Source: Haberlea rhodopensis (lineage: Eukaryota; Streptophyta; Magnoliopsida; Lamiales; Gesneriaceae). From it: DNA of 64,000 nt. A program made the translations under genes and the position numbers. Below, piece after piece: positions 1 through 10,267 of the stretch (within the stretch, counting starts at the first letter, position 1; every line of letters begins with the position of its first letter). The notes below the pieces were generated by a model. It was not told the DNA's origin. It was given only the letters and a program-made list of their open reading frames with translations, and did no database searches. The DNA lies in assembly GCA_907163345.1 (NCBI GenBank), contig CAJQUN010000058.1, forward strand, positions 2,232,001 through 2,296,000, read 5' to 3'.

Positions 1-292
1 CCTTTTTGGCATGATAGAAGGGCTTGAACGGGTTGAGGTGGTGAGCTTGACGAGCATTCTATTGAGGATGAAAGGACAGGATTATTTTGGATAGTATCTA
101 CTCTAGGAGTAGTATAAAACTATAGTTGCACACATTCTTTTGATTGGAATGTAATTAATCCTTTTTGGTAGTCCTTATTTTTTGGCATGTAATGCTTAAG
201 CTCATAGACTCAACATGTTCTTTTAGACTCTGATTTGTTTATATTAGCTCTATTATGCCTTAATTCCGCACTTAAGGATTAGGGTCCTTACA
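1..292 (+). repeat. 3' end of the 5' LTR of element A
   Basis: The segment is identical to 6824-7115 except at position 282. It ends in CCTTACA, and TTAG then the PBS follow. It holds the last LTR exon-like part, which begins right after the CCTTGTAG|GTAC junction seen in the full LTR at 6820. Confidence 0.95.
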
Positions 293-296
293 TTAG

Positions 297-308
297 TGGT
301 ATCAGAGC
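297..308 (+). other. Primer-binding site of element A (initiator tRNA-Met)
   Basis: TGGTATCAGAGC is complementary to the 3' end of plant initiator tRNA-Met. It lies 4 nt after the LTR end. The match stops after 12 nt (AGTGG follows), unlike element E where it runs 18 nt. Confidence 0.9.
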
Positions 309-500
309 AGTGGTTAGAGAACCCGGGAACGTGTGAAGGGTAGCCTTAGCATGTTTGGCTAGGTGCTTACATTTGGAGCATGTTTATGCATGTGGTGCAT
401 ATTGATGTATATCTGTTATACTAACATGCTTATATCACTCCTGTTATCTAACGACATGATATATATTGCTTTGGATTGTTGTTAACATTTGTGTTACAGC

Positions 501-2060
501 ATGGCTGCTAATGAGGAAGTCGGAGATGTTGGGAGTGTGAATGCGAGTATTGGACAGGCTAATCCTCTACCTCCACCGGCTGTAGGGATGGAACCAGTAG
601 TTCATTTATTGCTACCGGGTGAGATTAGCTTGACGCAGTTTCTGTCTTATCATCCGCCCCGGTTTGAGGGGACAGAGTCCGGAGAAGAAGCGGAAGAGTG
701 GCTGGAAAGACTTGAGCAGATCTTTGTATCGGCTCCTTGTGCTGTTACTGCTTGGATGAGGCTGGCGGAGTTTCAGTTAGCCAAGAAACCTCTGATGTGG
801 TGGAGGAGCACAGTGATGGAGATGAGAGCACAGGGTGCTGTGATTGATTGGACACTCTTCAGGACTAGGTTTCTGAATCGGTACTTCTCCGCGGCAGCAA
901 GACAGACAAAGGAGGATGAATTTACAAGTCTGAGGCAGGGGAACATGACAGTGGCAGACTATGCCACACGGTACTCTTCGTTGTTGAGATACGTTCCCCA
1001 CATTGCCACCAGTGGACACGCTAAGATGAGGAATTTCATGAAGGGATTGCGACCGGAGCTCTATGACCGGGTTATCACTAATAACCCAACTTCTTTTGAT
1101 GATGCTCTCACAAGAGCGGAGCTTGCTGAGCTAGGAGTGGGAGCTTACGCTATGCCACCACCAGTACCACAACAGAGGCAGACTAGTGACAGTTTGAGGC
1201 CTCGGGGTGAGCCATTTAAGCCCCGTGGTGCCTCTTCATCTTCAAGGTATGGTGGAAAGAAACACTTTGGACAGAAGCAGGATAACAAGAAGGGTAATTG
1301 GTCGGCCAATAGAGGATCTTCACAAGGGGATAGGCCGGGAGAGCCGAGGTGCAACAATTGTGGAGGGCCACATTCTTCAAACAAGTGTCCTGCATGTTAT
1401 GTTTGTGGCAAGATGGGCCACATTGCTCGGTATTGCCCTACACGGGGAGGACAGTCTGAGTTCCAGGGCAACCGGCCGAGGTTTGAGGATAGGACAGTGC
1501 AGCAGAGGCAGCAGTTTGGGCCTCGACCATCGGGAGGTCAGACAGTAGGACCACCCGAGGGACAGGTGTATGCACTGACCAGGGAGCAGGCCCAGGCAGC
1601 CCCAGAGGAGGTGATTGCCGGTACGTGTCATTTATTTACGTACCCTGCTTTTATTTTGATCGATACAGGTGCCTCCCATTCTTTTGTATCGGTGGGTTTT
1701 GTGGAAAGACACCATATGCGCACGTCTTCTTTACCCACGCCTCTCCTTGTCTCGACACCCACTGGAAGAAACGTCGTTACTGATCAGTTCTTGGCAGACT
1801 GCCTCATTTATTTTGAGGGCAACGAATTGAGATCAGACTTGATTGTGCTGGGTATGTCAGACTTTGACTGCATCTTGGGTATTGATGTTCTGAACAGATA
1901 TCAGGCAGTGGTAGATTGCCGGCAGAGGACAGTGAAGTTCAGACCTGAGTTGGGCAGTCAGTGGACTTTCTATGGCAACGGTTCTCGTGCGAAGATTCCG
2001 TTGATTTCAGCGATCAAGATGACTCAGTTGTTGGAACGTGGACACGTCTGGGAAGAGTAA
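501..2060 (+). pseudogene. gag-pol: gag and protease part of element A, frame lost at the end
   Basis: Gag forms the capsid particle that packages element RNA, and the protease cuts the polyprotein. The ATG at 501 is chosen because B, F and G start with the same MAAN context. The tract upstream is also open but begins at TTG. The capsid-type domain spans about residues 40-230. A zinc knuckle of form CX2CX4HX4C sits at about 299-312, preceded by a second Cys/His cluster. The protease motif DTGAS has its Asp at about residue 388, in a LID-TGA-SHSF context that looks intact. The frame is lost near 2047: compared with F and G, 29 bp are missing between the GH and KEL codons, giving a stop at 2058. 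The start follows TTACAG|C, which resembles a splice acceptor. Confidence 0.9.
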
Positions 2061-3411
2061 AGAACTGAGAGTTGAGGATGTGCCAGTAGTGGCAGAGTTT
2101 GCTGATGTATTCCCAGAAGAGATCCCAGGATTTCCACCGGCTAGGGAAGTTGAGTTTGGGATCGAGCTGTTGCCAGGGACATCCGCTATCTCTCGTGCGC
2201 CTTATAGGATGGCACCGGCTGAGTTGAGAGAGTTGAAAGAACAGTTGCAGGATCTCCTGGACAAGGGGTATATACGCCCGAGCGTGTCGCCATGGGGCGC
2301 ACCAGTTCTCTTTGTGAAGAAGAAGGACGGTTCGATGCGGCTGTGCATCGATTACCGGCAGCTGAATAAGGCTACAGTGAAGAACAAGTATCCTCTCCCA
2401 AGGATTGACGACTTGTTTGATCAGTTGCAAGGTACCAGGGTGTATAGCAAGATTGATTTGAGGTCCGGGTATCATCAGATTCGGGTCAGAGAGGATGATG
2501 TGCAGAAGACAGCATTCCGGACACGATACGGGCATTATGAGTTCTTAGTGATGCCGTTCGGTATGACGAATGCTCCAGCAGTCTTCATGAGTCTGATGAA
2601 CAGAGTGTTTCAGCAGTATCTTGATCAGTTCGTCATGGTGTTTATTGACGACATTCTTATCTACTCCCGGAGCGAGGAAGATCATGTGAAACACTTGAGG
2701 ACAGTGCTTCAGATTCTCAGAGAGCATCAGTTGTATGCTAAGCTCAGTAAGTGCGAGTTTTGGCTGAGCAGTGTAGTGTTTCTGGGGCATGTCATTTCGA
2801 GCAGCGGGATATCAGTGGACCCCAAGAAGATTGAGGCTGTGATGGAGTGGGCTGCTTCCACTTCTGTGCCTGAGATCCGGAGTTTTCTTGGTTTGGCCGG
2901 GTATTATCGGCGCTTTGTTGAGGGCTTTTCGAAGATTGCCAAGCCGCTGACTCAGTTGACTCAGAAGGGTGTGCCTTTCTTTTGGTCAGAAGCTTGTGAG
3001 GAGAGCTTCCAGGAGTTGAAGCACCGGTTGACGACGGCGCCAGTGTTAGTGATCCCGACGGAGAACTCCAGATTTGTTCTGTATACTGATGCATCACTGC
3101 AGGACCTTGGAGGTGTTCTGATGCAAGATAAGCATGTGGTAGCTTATGCATCGAGGCAGTTGAAGCCGCATGAGACCAGATATCCAGTTCATGACTTGGA
3201 ATTGGCGGCTATCATCTTCGCCCTGAAGATCTGGAGACATTATTTGTATGGTACTTCGTTCACCATATACACGGACCACAAGAGCCTCAAATTTTTATTC
3301 ACTCAGGCGGAGCTGAACATGAGGCAGAGGAGATGGATGGACCTACTCAAGGACTATGACTGTGAGATAGAGTACCATCCCGGGAAAGCCAATTTGACAG
3401 CGGACGCCTAG
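2050..3411 (+). pseudogene. gag-pol: Reverse transcriptase and RNase H part of element A
   Basis: This part copies element RNA into DNA and removes the RNA template. It is in a different frame from gag because of the 29-bp deletion at about 2047. The finger/palm motifs are present: VKKKDGSMRLCIDYRQLN, then LP-R-DDLFDQL, then the catalytic FIDDILIYS with its two Asp codons at 2647-2652. The RNase H motif LYTDAS has its Asp at 3088-3090, followed by the TDHKSLKFLFTQ segment. The reading frame ends at a TAG (3409-3411) where related copies have a Leu codon in the ADALSRK linker. The integrase resumes in the same frame, so this is a simple nonsense mutation. Confidence 0.93.
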
Positions 3412-5037
3412 AGCCGGAAAGTGAGGAGTTCTGCTGAGGACGTCATCCATTTGTCGGCTATGATGACCTCCTATTGCCATCTCGGCTATGATTTTGATAT
3501 AGATGCATCACCAGTGTATGTCTCTACCTTATTAGCTGAGCCAGATATTTATGAGAACATCAGGAGAGCTCAGAGATCAGATGCTGAGGTTCAGAGATGG
3601 TTGTCTATAGTGCATCTTGGTCAGCCGACGAAGTTCAGAGTGGCCGACGACGGATCTTTGAGATTGGGTAACCGCTGGGTAGTTCCGAGTACGCCGGAGT
3701 TGCGTAAGGGGATCTTGGAACGAGCTCACAGTAGCAGACTTAGCATCCACCCGGGCGGGAAGAAGATGTACAGAGATCTGCGTGGTCAGTTCTGGTGGAA
3801 GAGAATGAAGAGTGATGTCGCCGCTTTCGTGAAGAGGTGTTTGATCTGCCAGCAGGTCAAGGCAGAGAGACAGAGACCTGGCGGCGAGTTGAGAAGCTTG
3901 GAGATACCGAAGTGGAAATGGGAACACATTTCCATGGACTTCGTGACTCATTTGCCGAGGAGTGCTTCAGGCTTTGACGCTATTTGGGTGATTGTGGACA
4001 GATTGACTAAGGTAGCCCATTTTATCCCCTATAGCATGACATTTACATTCTTGAGGATGGCGCAGTTATATATTAGAGATGTGGTGAGATTGCACGGGAT
4101 CCCCGTTTCCATTGTGTCAAATCGAGATCCGCGATTCACATCTCATTTTTGGGAAGGTCTTCAGTCAGCTTTGGGAACTGAGGTCAGATTGAGCACTGCT
4201 TATCATCCTCAGACGGATGGCCAGACCGAGCGCACGATTCAGACGCTCGAGGACATGTTGAGAGCTTGCGTATTGGAGTTTGACGCCTCTTGGCAAGATT
4301 CAGTGCCTCTGGTAGAGTTTTCTTATAACAATAGCTACCAGGCAAGTATTCAGATGGCTCCGTTTGAAGCTCTTTATGGCAGACGATGTAGATCACCCTT
4401 ATGTTGGGATGATTTGGACAGTAGACCAGTCGGAGGGCCTGAGTTGATCCGGGAAATGGAAGAGAAGATAAAGATTGTAAGGCAGAAAATGAAAGCGGCC
4501 CAAGACAGACAGGCAGCTTATGCTAATAAACGGCGGAGACCGTTGGAATTTCAGTTGGGAGATAAGGTCTTTTTGAAGATCTCGCCTTTCAGAGGCGTTG
4601 TGCGATTTGGGATGCGCGGGAAACTGTCTCCGAGGTATGTTGGACCGTACGAGATCTTGCAGCGCATCGGCACCTTAGCTTACCGACTGGCTTTGCCGCC
4701 TTCTTTATCTGGGATACATGATGTGTTTCATGTATCGATGCTGCGAAAGTATGAGCCGGATCAGTCTCACGTGTTACAGCCTTCCGAAGTTCAGTTGGAA
4801 TCCGATGTGTCTTATGTGGAACGGCCTGTTAGAATTCTGGACAGAGCAGACCGTAGACTTCGGAACAAAGTGATACCGATGATCAAAGTTCAGTGGGATC
4901 GCAGGGGTGTCGAGGAGGCTACGTGGGAGACGGAGCAGCATATGGTGCAGCACTACCCGGAACTATTCTCTGGTATGAGTTTATGTTTAGTTTCTTTTGG
5001 GGTAAGTGCATGTGATTTCGAGGACAAAATCTTATAA
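3412..5037 (+). pseudogene. gag-pol: Integrase and chromodomain-like tail of element A, catalytic Asp lost
   Basis: Integrase inserts the cDNA into the host genome. A zinc-binding HHCC region (RAHSSR...IHPGG...CLICQ) begins at about residue 103 counted from 3421. The DD35E core has its first Asp at residue 173 (MDF) and the Glu at residue 270 (QTERT). The middle Asp at residue 234 is Asn: codon AAT at 4120-4122, where B, F and G have Asp in SDRDPRF. Spacing between 234 and 270 is the expected 35 residues. The tail (VQWDRRGVEEATWE...YPELF, codons about 4885-4970) resembles a Tekay/Del chromodomain. The last residues run through the hairpin upstream of the PPT to a stop at 5035-5037. Confidence 0.93.
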
Positions 5038-5049
5038 GTAGGGGAGTAT
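5014..5049 (+). other. Conserved pre-PPT hairpin and polypurine tract of element A
   Basis: ATTTCG-AGGA-CAAAAT (5015-5030) is the version in A of a 6-7 bp hairpin with AGGA loop found just before the 3' LTR in A to G. Here one stem pair is broken (CGAAAT became CAAAAT). The purine-rich AAGTAGGGGAGTAT (5036-5049) abuts the LTR and should prime plus-strand synthesis. Confidence 0.8.
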
Positions 5050-5795
5050 TGTGACATCCCCGAAATGGTTAATTGCTATTTGGCTCTAATTGTGATTACA
5101 TGATTAATTATGTGGTAATTGATTATGTGTTGGGATTTATTTACCTTATGTAGAAATGCATGGTCATGTGGGTAGGGTGACCCGGGATTGCATTTTAGGG
5201 TGCATGTGGTGCATGTTGGGTAAATATTAATGGAAGCATGATTTATTTGCCTTGGTTAGCAATTTATGAGAAATCATGTGTTAATTGATATTATGGTGCA
5301 TTTTGAGTAAATGCTTTGAAAAACATCATGTTGGGGTGTTTTATACACCATGGAATTATTTTGATTTGCTTTTAATTAAACCACACCTTTTACTACCCCA
5401 ACCCCACCTCATCCACTCATTCTTACTTTACCAAAATCACCACCCAAACCCTTTCCCTTCTTCCATTTTCGAGCTTGAGCTTAGGGTTGAAGAGAAAACC
5501 TTCCAAAAGTCTTGATTTGTGAAGATTATTGGGTGATTTGAGGTCCCAAGAGGTATGGATGCCTCATTGTCATTTTTATTGTGTTTGGGTTAGTTTTGGA
5601 AGGGTTTTTAATGAGTTTGAAATGGGTTTGTGTGGGTTGTTGTGGTTTTGGTTAAGGGTTAGATTCATACTTGTTTTGAAGTGTATTTTGGTGGTTTATG
5701 TTGATATTTATGTTGTTGATTGGTTGGTTTAGTGTTGGGATGGGTTGGAATGGTTTTGAGGTACAAAAATGGGGGATTTTCGGGTTACAGGGGTT

Positions 5796-6005
5796 GGCGA
5801 TCGATCGCCCATTCCAGGCGATCGATCGCGCCCAGGCAGTGAGTTTTGCCAGCGCTTGGCGATCGATCGCCACTCTTGGGCGATCGATCGGCGGGTCTGG
5901 CGATCGATCGCGCCAGGGGTGGCGATCGATCGCCGAAGGGTGCAATTTTTGATTCTCGGGCAGTGAGGATTGGCGATCGATCGCCGTGAGGGGCGATCGA
6001 TCGCG
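5796..6005 (+). repeat. Eight phased GCGATCGATCGC palindromes in the LTR of A
   Basis: GATCGATC cores start at 5799, 5820, 5861, 5882, 5902, 5924, 5975 and 5995. Spacings are 21, 41, 21, 20, 22, 51 and 20 bp, a 2+4+2 grouping. Most boxes extend to the 14-bp palindrome GGCGATCGATCGCC. Sequence between boxes is not repeated. A role as a binding array for a host or element protein is inference. Confidence 0.9.
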
Positions 6006-6160
6006 AAAGCCAAAATATGGTTTTTTTTGTTATTTTTGTAGGATTTTTGGTATTGGACTATTATTGGGTTCTAATATTGGTTTGTGTGAATGTGTAGAAC
6101 CATCCCAGGTGGCAACACAGCCAAGGCATTGAAGTCCTACCATACCCTACATTTTGGAAA

Positions 6161-6183
6161 GGTACGTAGTGGACGTACGGGCA
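6161..6183 (+). other. GGTACGT...ACGTACG inverted repeat with splice-donor context
   Basis: GTACGT-AGTGG-ACGTAC forms a 6-bp stem. The left arm reads AAAG|GTACGT, a good plant 5' splice-site match. A matching CCTTGTAG ends at 6820. The same pair of signals brackets the hairpin region in the other LTRs. Confidence 0.6.
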
Positions 6184-6349
6184 CCCCAACGGTACATGTA
6201 TCTTATATACTTATTGTTTATGCATTGTGGATGCAAGTATATATGTGGTATTGCATAGTGGATGCAAATACATGTTATGCATGATGTTTATAGATGCATA
6301 TGATTATTGGTGCATATCCCATGAGTCGTGGTCATCCCTTGATGATTTT

Positions 6350-6549
6350 AATGCTTGCCGCTATTTGGTTTGGTTCCGCTAAATGTGAAGCGAGGGGTGG
6401 GAGCGCCGCATGTCACATTTGAGCGTGGTTATCATATAGGACGAGGAAAGGGTATTTGCCGCTCAATGAGAGGCGAGGGGTGGGAGTCCCGCAGTCCATT
6501 GAAGCGAGGTTATCCTATGCCGTCTATATGTAAATAAGCGAGGGGCATT
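6350..6549 (+). other. Predicted branched RNA fold in the LTR of A
   Basis: Three stems share one plan: CGCT plus a variable arm pairs with the arm complement, one bulged purine and AGCG. Arm 1 is AAATGTGA/TCACATTT (6377-6425), arm 2 is CAATG/CATTG (6460-6506), and arm 3 is ATTT/AAAT (6359-6366 with 6532-6540). Arm 3 is extended by AATGC/GCATT (6350-6354 with 6545-6549) and encloses the other two. The loops share GCGAGGGGTGGGAG. Confidence 0.65.
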
Positions 6550-7115
6550 AAAATACATTGTGATGGACAGACTAGGGATTGAGGATCAGTATTTGGTATA
6601 TTGATGAAATGGTATATGTTCATGACATGTTTGGACCATTTAAAATAATCTGTTGATTATACTCATGAGTTATGGTACAGGGACAATCAAACGGGAAGCG
6701 TTTGAAATGCATGGGGAAAACAGGAAGTGTTTTATTATGATTATGCATTTACGCTTTATCTTCATATTGTGTTGAATATGAATGATTATTATTGCTCATG
6801 TTTGGGGGTTGTCCTTGTAGGTACCTTTTTGGCATGATAGAAGGGCTTGAACGGGTTGAGGTGGTGAGCTTGACGAGCATTCTATTGAGGATGAAAGGAC
6901 AGGATTATTTTGGATAGTATCTACTCTAGGAGTAGTATAAAACTATAGTTGCACACATTCTTTTGATTGGAATGTAATTAATCCTTTTTGGTAGTCCTTA
7001 TTTTTTGGCATGTAATGCTTAAGCTCATAGACTCAACATGTTCTTTTAGACTCTGATTTGTTTATATTAGCTCTATTATGCCTTAATTCCGCACTTAAGG
7101 ATTAAGGTCCTTACA

Positions 7116-7302
7116 AAATCCTAAGAGTCAACCTAAGGTAACTTCACAAGCACCTTCCTTTGGCTCCAATTTGTGAATGGTCTCCTCATCCCGGCACGAT
7201 GCTCCATCTTCATTGATCACCATCAACAAAATAAACTACAATATTTACAAGATATAGAATTCATCGATTCACATTCGAGGGGAACATAGGGGAGGGATAA
7301 CA
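7116..7302. other. Spacer between elements A and D, no gene seen
   Basis: These 187 bp match no other part of the window and have no convincing reading frame. They are either host sequence or part of an older element. TAACA at 7298-7302 would be the left target duplication of D. Confidence 0.5.
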
Positions 7303-10230
7303 TGTGAGGGCCCGATCCTAATGTGGTGTTTAATTAACACATAATGATTAATTTACGTAAACAGCGGAAGATTTATTTCAAATGTCTTATCAAATGGCCC
7401 TAAAAATTTTTTCGCTTTTAGGTGATACATATATAGTGATACTGAAAATACGTAATTCCAGTTTCCAATTTAACATGTTGAGCATAACATCCATATCAAG
7501 TATAAATCAACCAGTAGTAGAATACTTAAAATACAGATACTCGGGGCATACCCTGGTAATTCAAAACATAATTAAAAATATTCTAACAACTACTGGGACT
7601 CAAAATAAAACATAAACCTGAGCTCGCTCTCAAGGAGCTCTGGTATCTCTCGATGCGTCGCTGTAAGCATCGTCTCCATGTCCTCCTGTAAAGCCTGTCA
7701 TGTCCGAACAACAAAAGACATGACAGCCCCCACAAAGGGGGTCAGTACCCCAGTACGAGAAATAAATAAATCATGTCAAATGACAAAGTATCATGCAATG
7801 CATACCATGTATGAATGCGATGTATGAATGGGTACAAGGAATCGAATATCAAGATACCAAAAATCGGAGTCCAAAGGAAGGTATCATCAAATCATCAAAG
7901 CTCGAGCAGAGGGTGACAGTATACGTACATTGCGCTAGGAAAACTCATCCTATGTACGTTACTGCATCCAGCGAGTCTAGGTCCGGTCGCACCTGCACGT
8001 GACTACAGTTACTACCTATACTGCCTGTCATCGCCATGCTCGTCGTACCCGACACTCAGAGTAAGTCAACTCAGTCAAATCATGGATATCAAAGGAATGA
8101 TAGATCAATATGATATGCCCATGAATCATTTATGCATCAAATGACATATGCAACTCAATATATCATGCAATCTCATGTGAAAGTATATACAAATCATGTA
8201 ATTTCACATATCATGTAATCCAAGATATTCATCATGTCATGTAGTCACATAAGAATCATATAGTGACAAATAAGTCATATAAATCAAATAATGACATATA
8301 GGGCCATACATTAGCATCATTACACGTCTTTGCCAGACGTCATGATAAAAATCATTTCAACGTACCTCAAACCGTTAGCTAATTACCAAGTGATCCTCGA
8401 CTCAATCTTAGGATTAATAAACCTGGCCATAACAGTTCCAAATACAACATAATGTCACATACTAGCCTTAAACATATCAAAATAAAACTCAAACTTAGAC
8501 CCAAAACCAATTCTCTAAATTTCAGCCTGCGCAACCGTAGAGATCGGCTCATAACTTGTTAGATACTTAATAAAATCACATGGGTCTAATTTATTTTCAA
8601 AGCTAACTCAAAAATGAACATTTCATCAGTCCAACTCATCTTCAAATTCGTTCATTTAGCCTAGGTAAAATGGCCAAGAACAGTCTGCTGGAAAAACAGG
8701 ACAATTCACCAAATTCCAGCCTGACCCATATTTGTATAAAATTCGTAGTAAATTCATATGATGTCCAAATGACTTGAGGCTAGTGTTAAAATCACGAAAA
8801 CGAAAAGTACTACAGTTCATATTTGAAGTCTAGAAGCTAGTTCGCTCATCTAGAGGTACATGCAAAGCAAAGTATGCCAGATTTAAAAATACTCATATTC
8901 TGTTTTGACAGAGTGAGCGGTTCTAGGGAAAAGTGCATATCTTACACACGTGAACTCCAAATCATGTAAGGCCAGTTTATAATGCAAGATAATCCAACAT
9001 ACAAAAAAACATATCTTATGAGCTTTAAGCTAAACAATTCATATTCATGTGCATTAATTGAAAAACGTACAAGCCTAAAACTCGTATGAAATCCTTTTCC
9101 AGATTGAGCAATATGTGGTAAAATTAGCATAAGTCTTTCATATAAGCTCCAAATTGAGTGATGCCAATTCCTAATGCAAGCTAACTTCGAATAGGACAAC
9201 ACTTATTAGAGCCTAAAACGTCAAATTCTTAACCATTTATTCCCAGAAATACGAAGAACACAATGCATGAAACTCGCATACAGTAGATTTCCAGATTTGA
9301 CACATGTTGGTAAAACGACCATAACTTTTTCATCTTAAATCCAAATTAGCTGATTTTGGTGGACATATAAAGTTAACACATAATTCTACAACTTGTCATA
9401 GCAGCATGATTTTCCAATTCGAAGCCTAACGATGCTTAAAATTCTAAATAACAGCATGCATATGTACTGATTCCAAACAGAATACATTTGACAGCAACAT
9501 TGTCATCTATTACAGCAACATTTCCATCTAATTGCACAACAATTCGACCAATTCAAGTTCATAAACTTAAATTATACCTATATACCTTCAAGTGGTCGAA
9601 ATTTGAAGCTTAGAACCAACTAAAACCGAAACAAGTTAGAACATCCTTCCCCAATCTGCTGCTACTCAAATTTCTTGCTTCAATGTTGCTCCAAACTTGA
9701 ATTTTCTTGGTGCATCTTGTTCCTCAAGATGAGTAGCACTCAAATCCATCTTTGCATGTGACATGCACTCACAATTTCAAGAGAAATTTGTGCTAAAATA
9801 GGCTGTAAATTTCGAAATTCTGGATGTGGAGAGAAGGAGGAGAAGGTGGAGGTGAAATAAGAGAGAGAAAATTGTGGCTAAAAAATGAAGACAATAATCT
9901 GAATTGCATGGTTTTATGCGTGAGTTTGAAGACTTCAAAGCATGATTTTTTATTTATTTATTTGATGTATTGTGGACTCCATGTGTCAATACATCACTAT
10001 CTTGCAAGATTAATGGTCCAAAATCATGTATTAAACATGAGTTAAATTAATTAGTGGCATGTGTTCTCCAAGTGCCATGTGATCATGCACATGCTCATGC
10101 ACTAAAACATGTTCCACTAGTTGGTTGACTCATCGTGGTCCGGAACACCTTAATTCAAAGTCTATACTTTTAATTATCAAGGTTCGCTTAATCATCGTTA
10201 ATCCGAATTAATTAGCATCGGGGCCTTACA
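7303..10230 (-). repeat. 3' LTR of element D (2928 bp)
   Basis: On the minus strand it begins TGTAAGGCCCCGATG and ends GGGCCCTCACA. The outer part is repeated at 31395-32410. The PPT lies immediately to the right. It has no GATCGATC boxes but carries the double hairpin at 7695-7741. The rest is AT-rich with no supported gene. Confidence 0.9.
7695..7741 (-). other. Double hairpin in the LTR of D
   Basis: CTGTCATGTC (7695-7704) pairs perfectly with GACATGACAG (7717-7726), and CCCCC (7727-7731) pairs with GGGGG (7737-7741). On the element strand this reads as a G/C-only stem followed by a CTGT...ACAG stem, the same order as in E (35118-35155) and H (61218-61250), with different stem bases. The second copy in D lies at about 31787-31833. 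Confidence 0.75.
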
Positions 10231-10267
10231 CTTCTTCCCCTCTTAAAAAGATTTCGTCCTCGAAATC
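10231..10267 (-). other. Polypurine tract and pre-PPT hairpin of element D
   Basis: On the minus strand GATTTCG-AGGA-CGAAATC (10250-10267) is followed by AAGAGGGGAAGAAG against the LTR. The hairpin is intact even though pol is not. Confidence 0.8.

Larger units (their letters stand above)
1..7115 (+). mobile_element. Element A: Ty3/gypsy chromovirus-like LTR retrotransposon, cut by window edge
   Basis: This is a nearly complete plus-strand element: the last 292 bp of the 5' LTR, a PBS, gag-pol and a full 3' LTR. Window base 1 corresponds to base 6824 of the 3' LTR, and the two LTR ends align over 292 bp without gaps. I found one difference (G at 282, A at 7105), so the insertion is young. 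The order gag-PR-RT-RH-IN plus a chromodomain-like tail is that of Ty3/gypsy chromoviruses. The gag-pol is dead: a 29-bp net deletion, one nonsense codon and a catalytic integrase substitution. The target duplication cannot be checked because the left flank lies outside the window. Confidence 0.95.
5050..7115 (+). repeat. 3' LTR of element A (2066 bp)
   Basis: It begins TGTGACATCCCCG and ends CCTTACA. It follows the PPT and its last 292 bp repeat the window start. A CT-rich stretch at about 5390-5460 looks like the start of a leader. In order it then holds the eight GATCGATC boxes (5796-6005), a TGTAG|AACCATCCCAGG junction (about 6090-6110), the GTACGT inverted repeat (6161) and a branched RNA fold (6350-6549). 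Confidence 0.95.

Noticed and set aside
5796..6005. GATC clusters as bacterial Dam sites or an SeqA-type origin
   Set aside because: The window is plant DNA. The core is GATCGATC inside LTRs, and no bacterial feature is nearby.
5652..6013. Arg/Ser/Asp-rich short frames (DRSP, AIDR) on both strands of box clusters
   Set aside because: GATCGATC read in any frame gives Asp-Arg-Ser or Ile-Asp-Arg. These are by-products of the palindromes.
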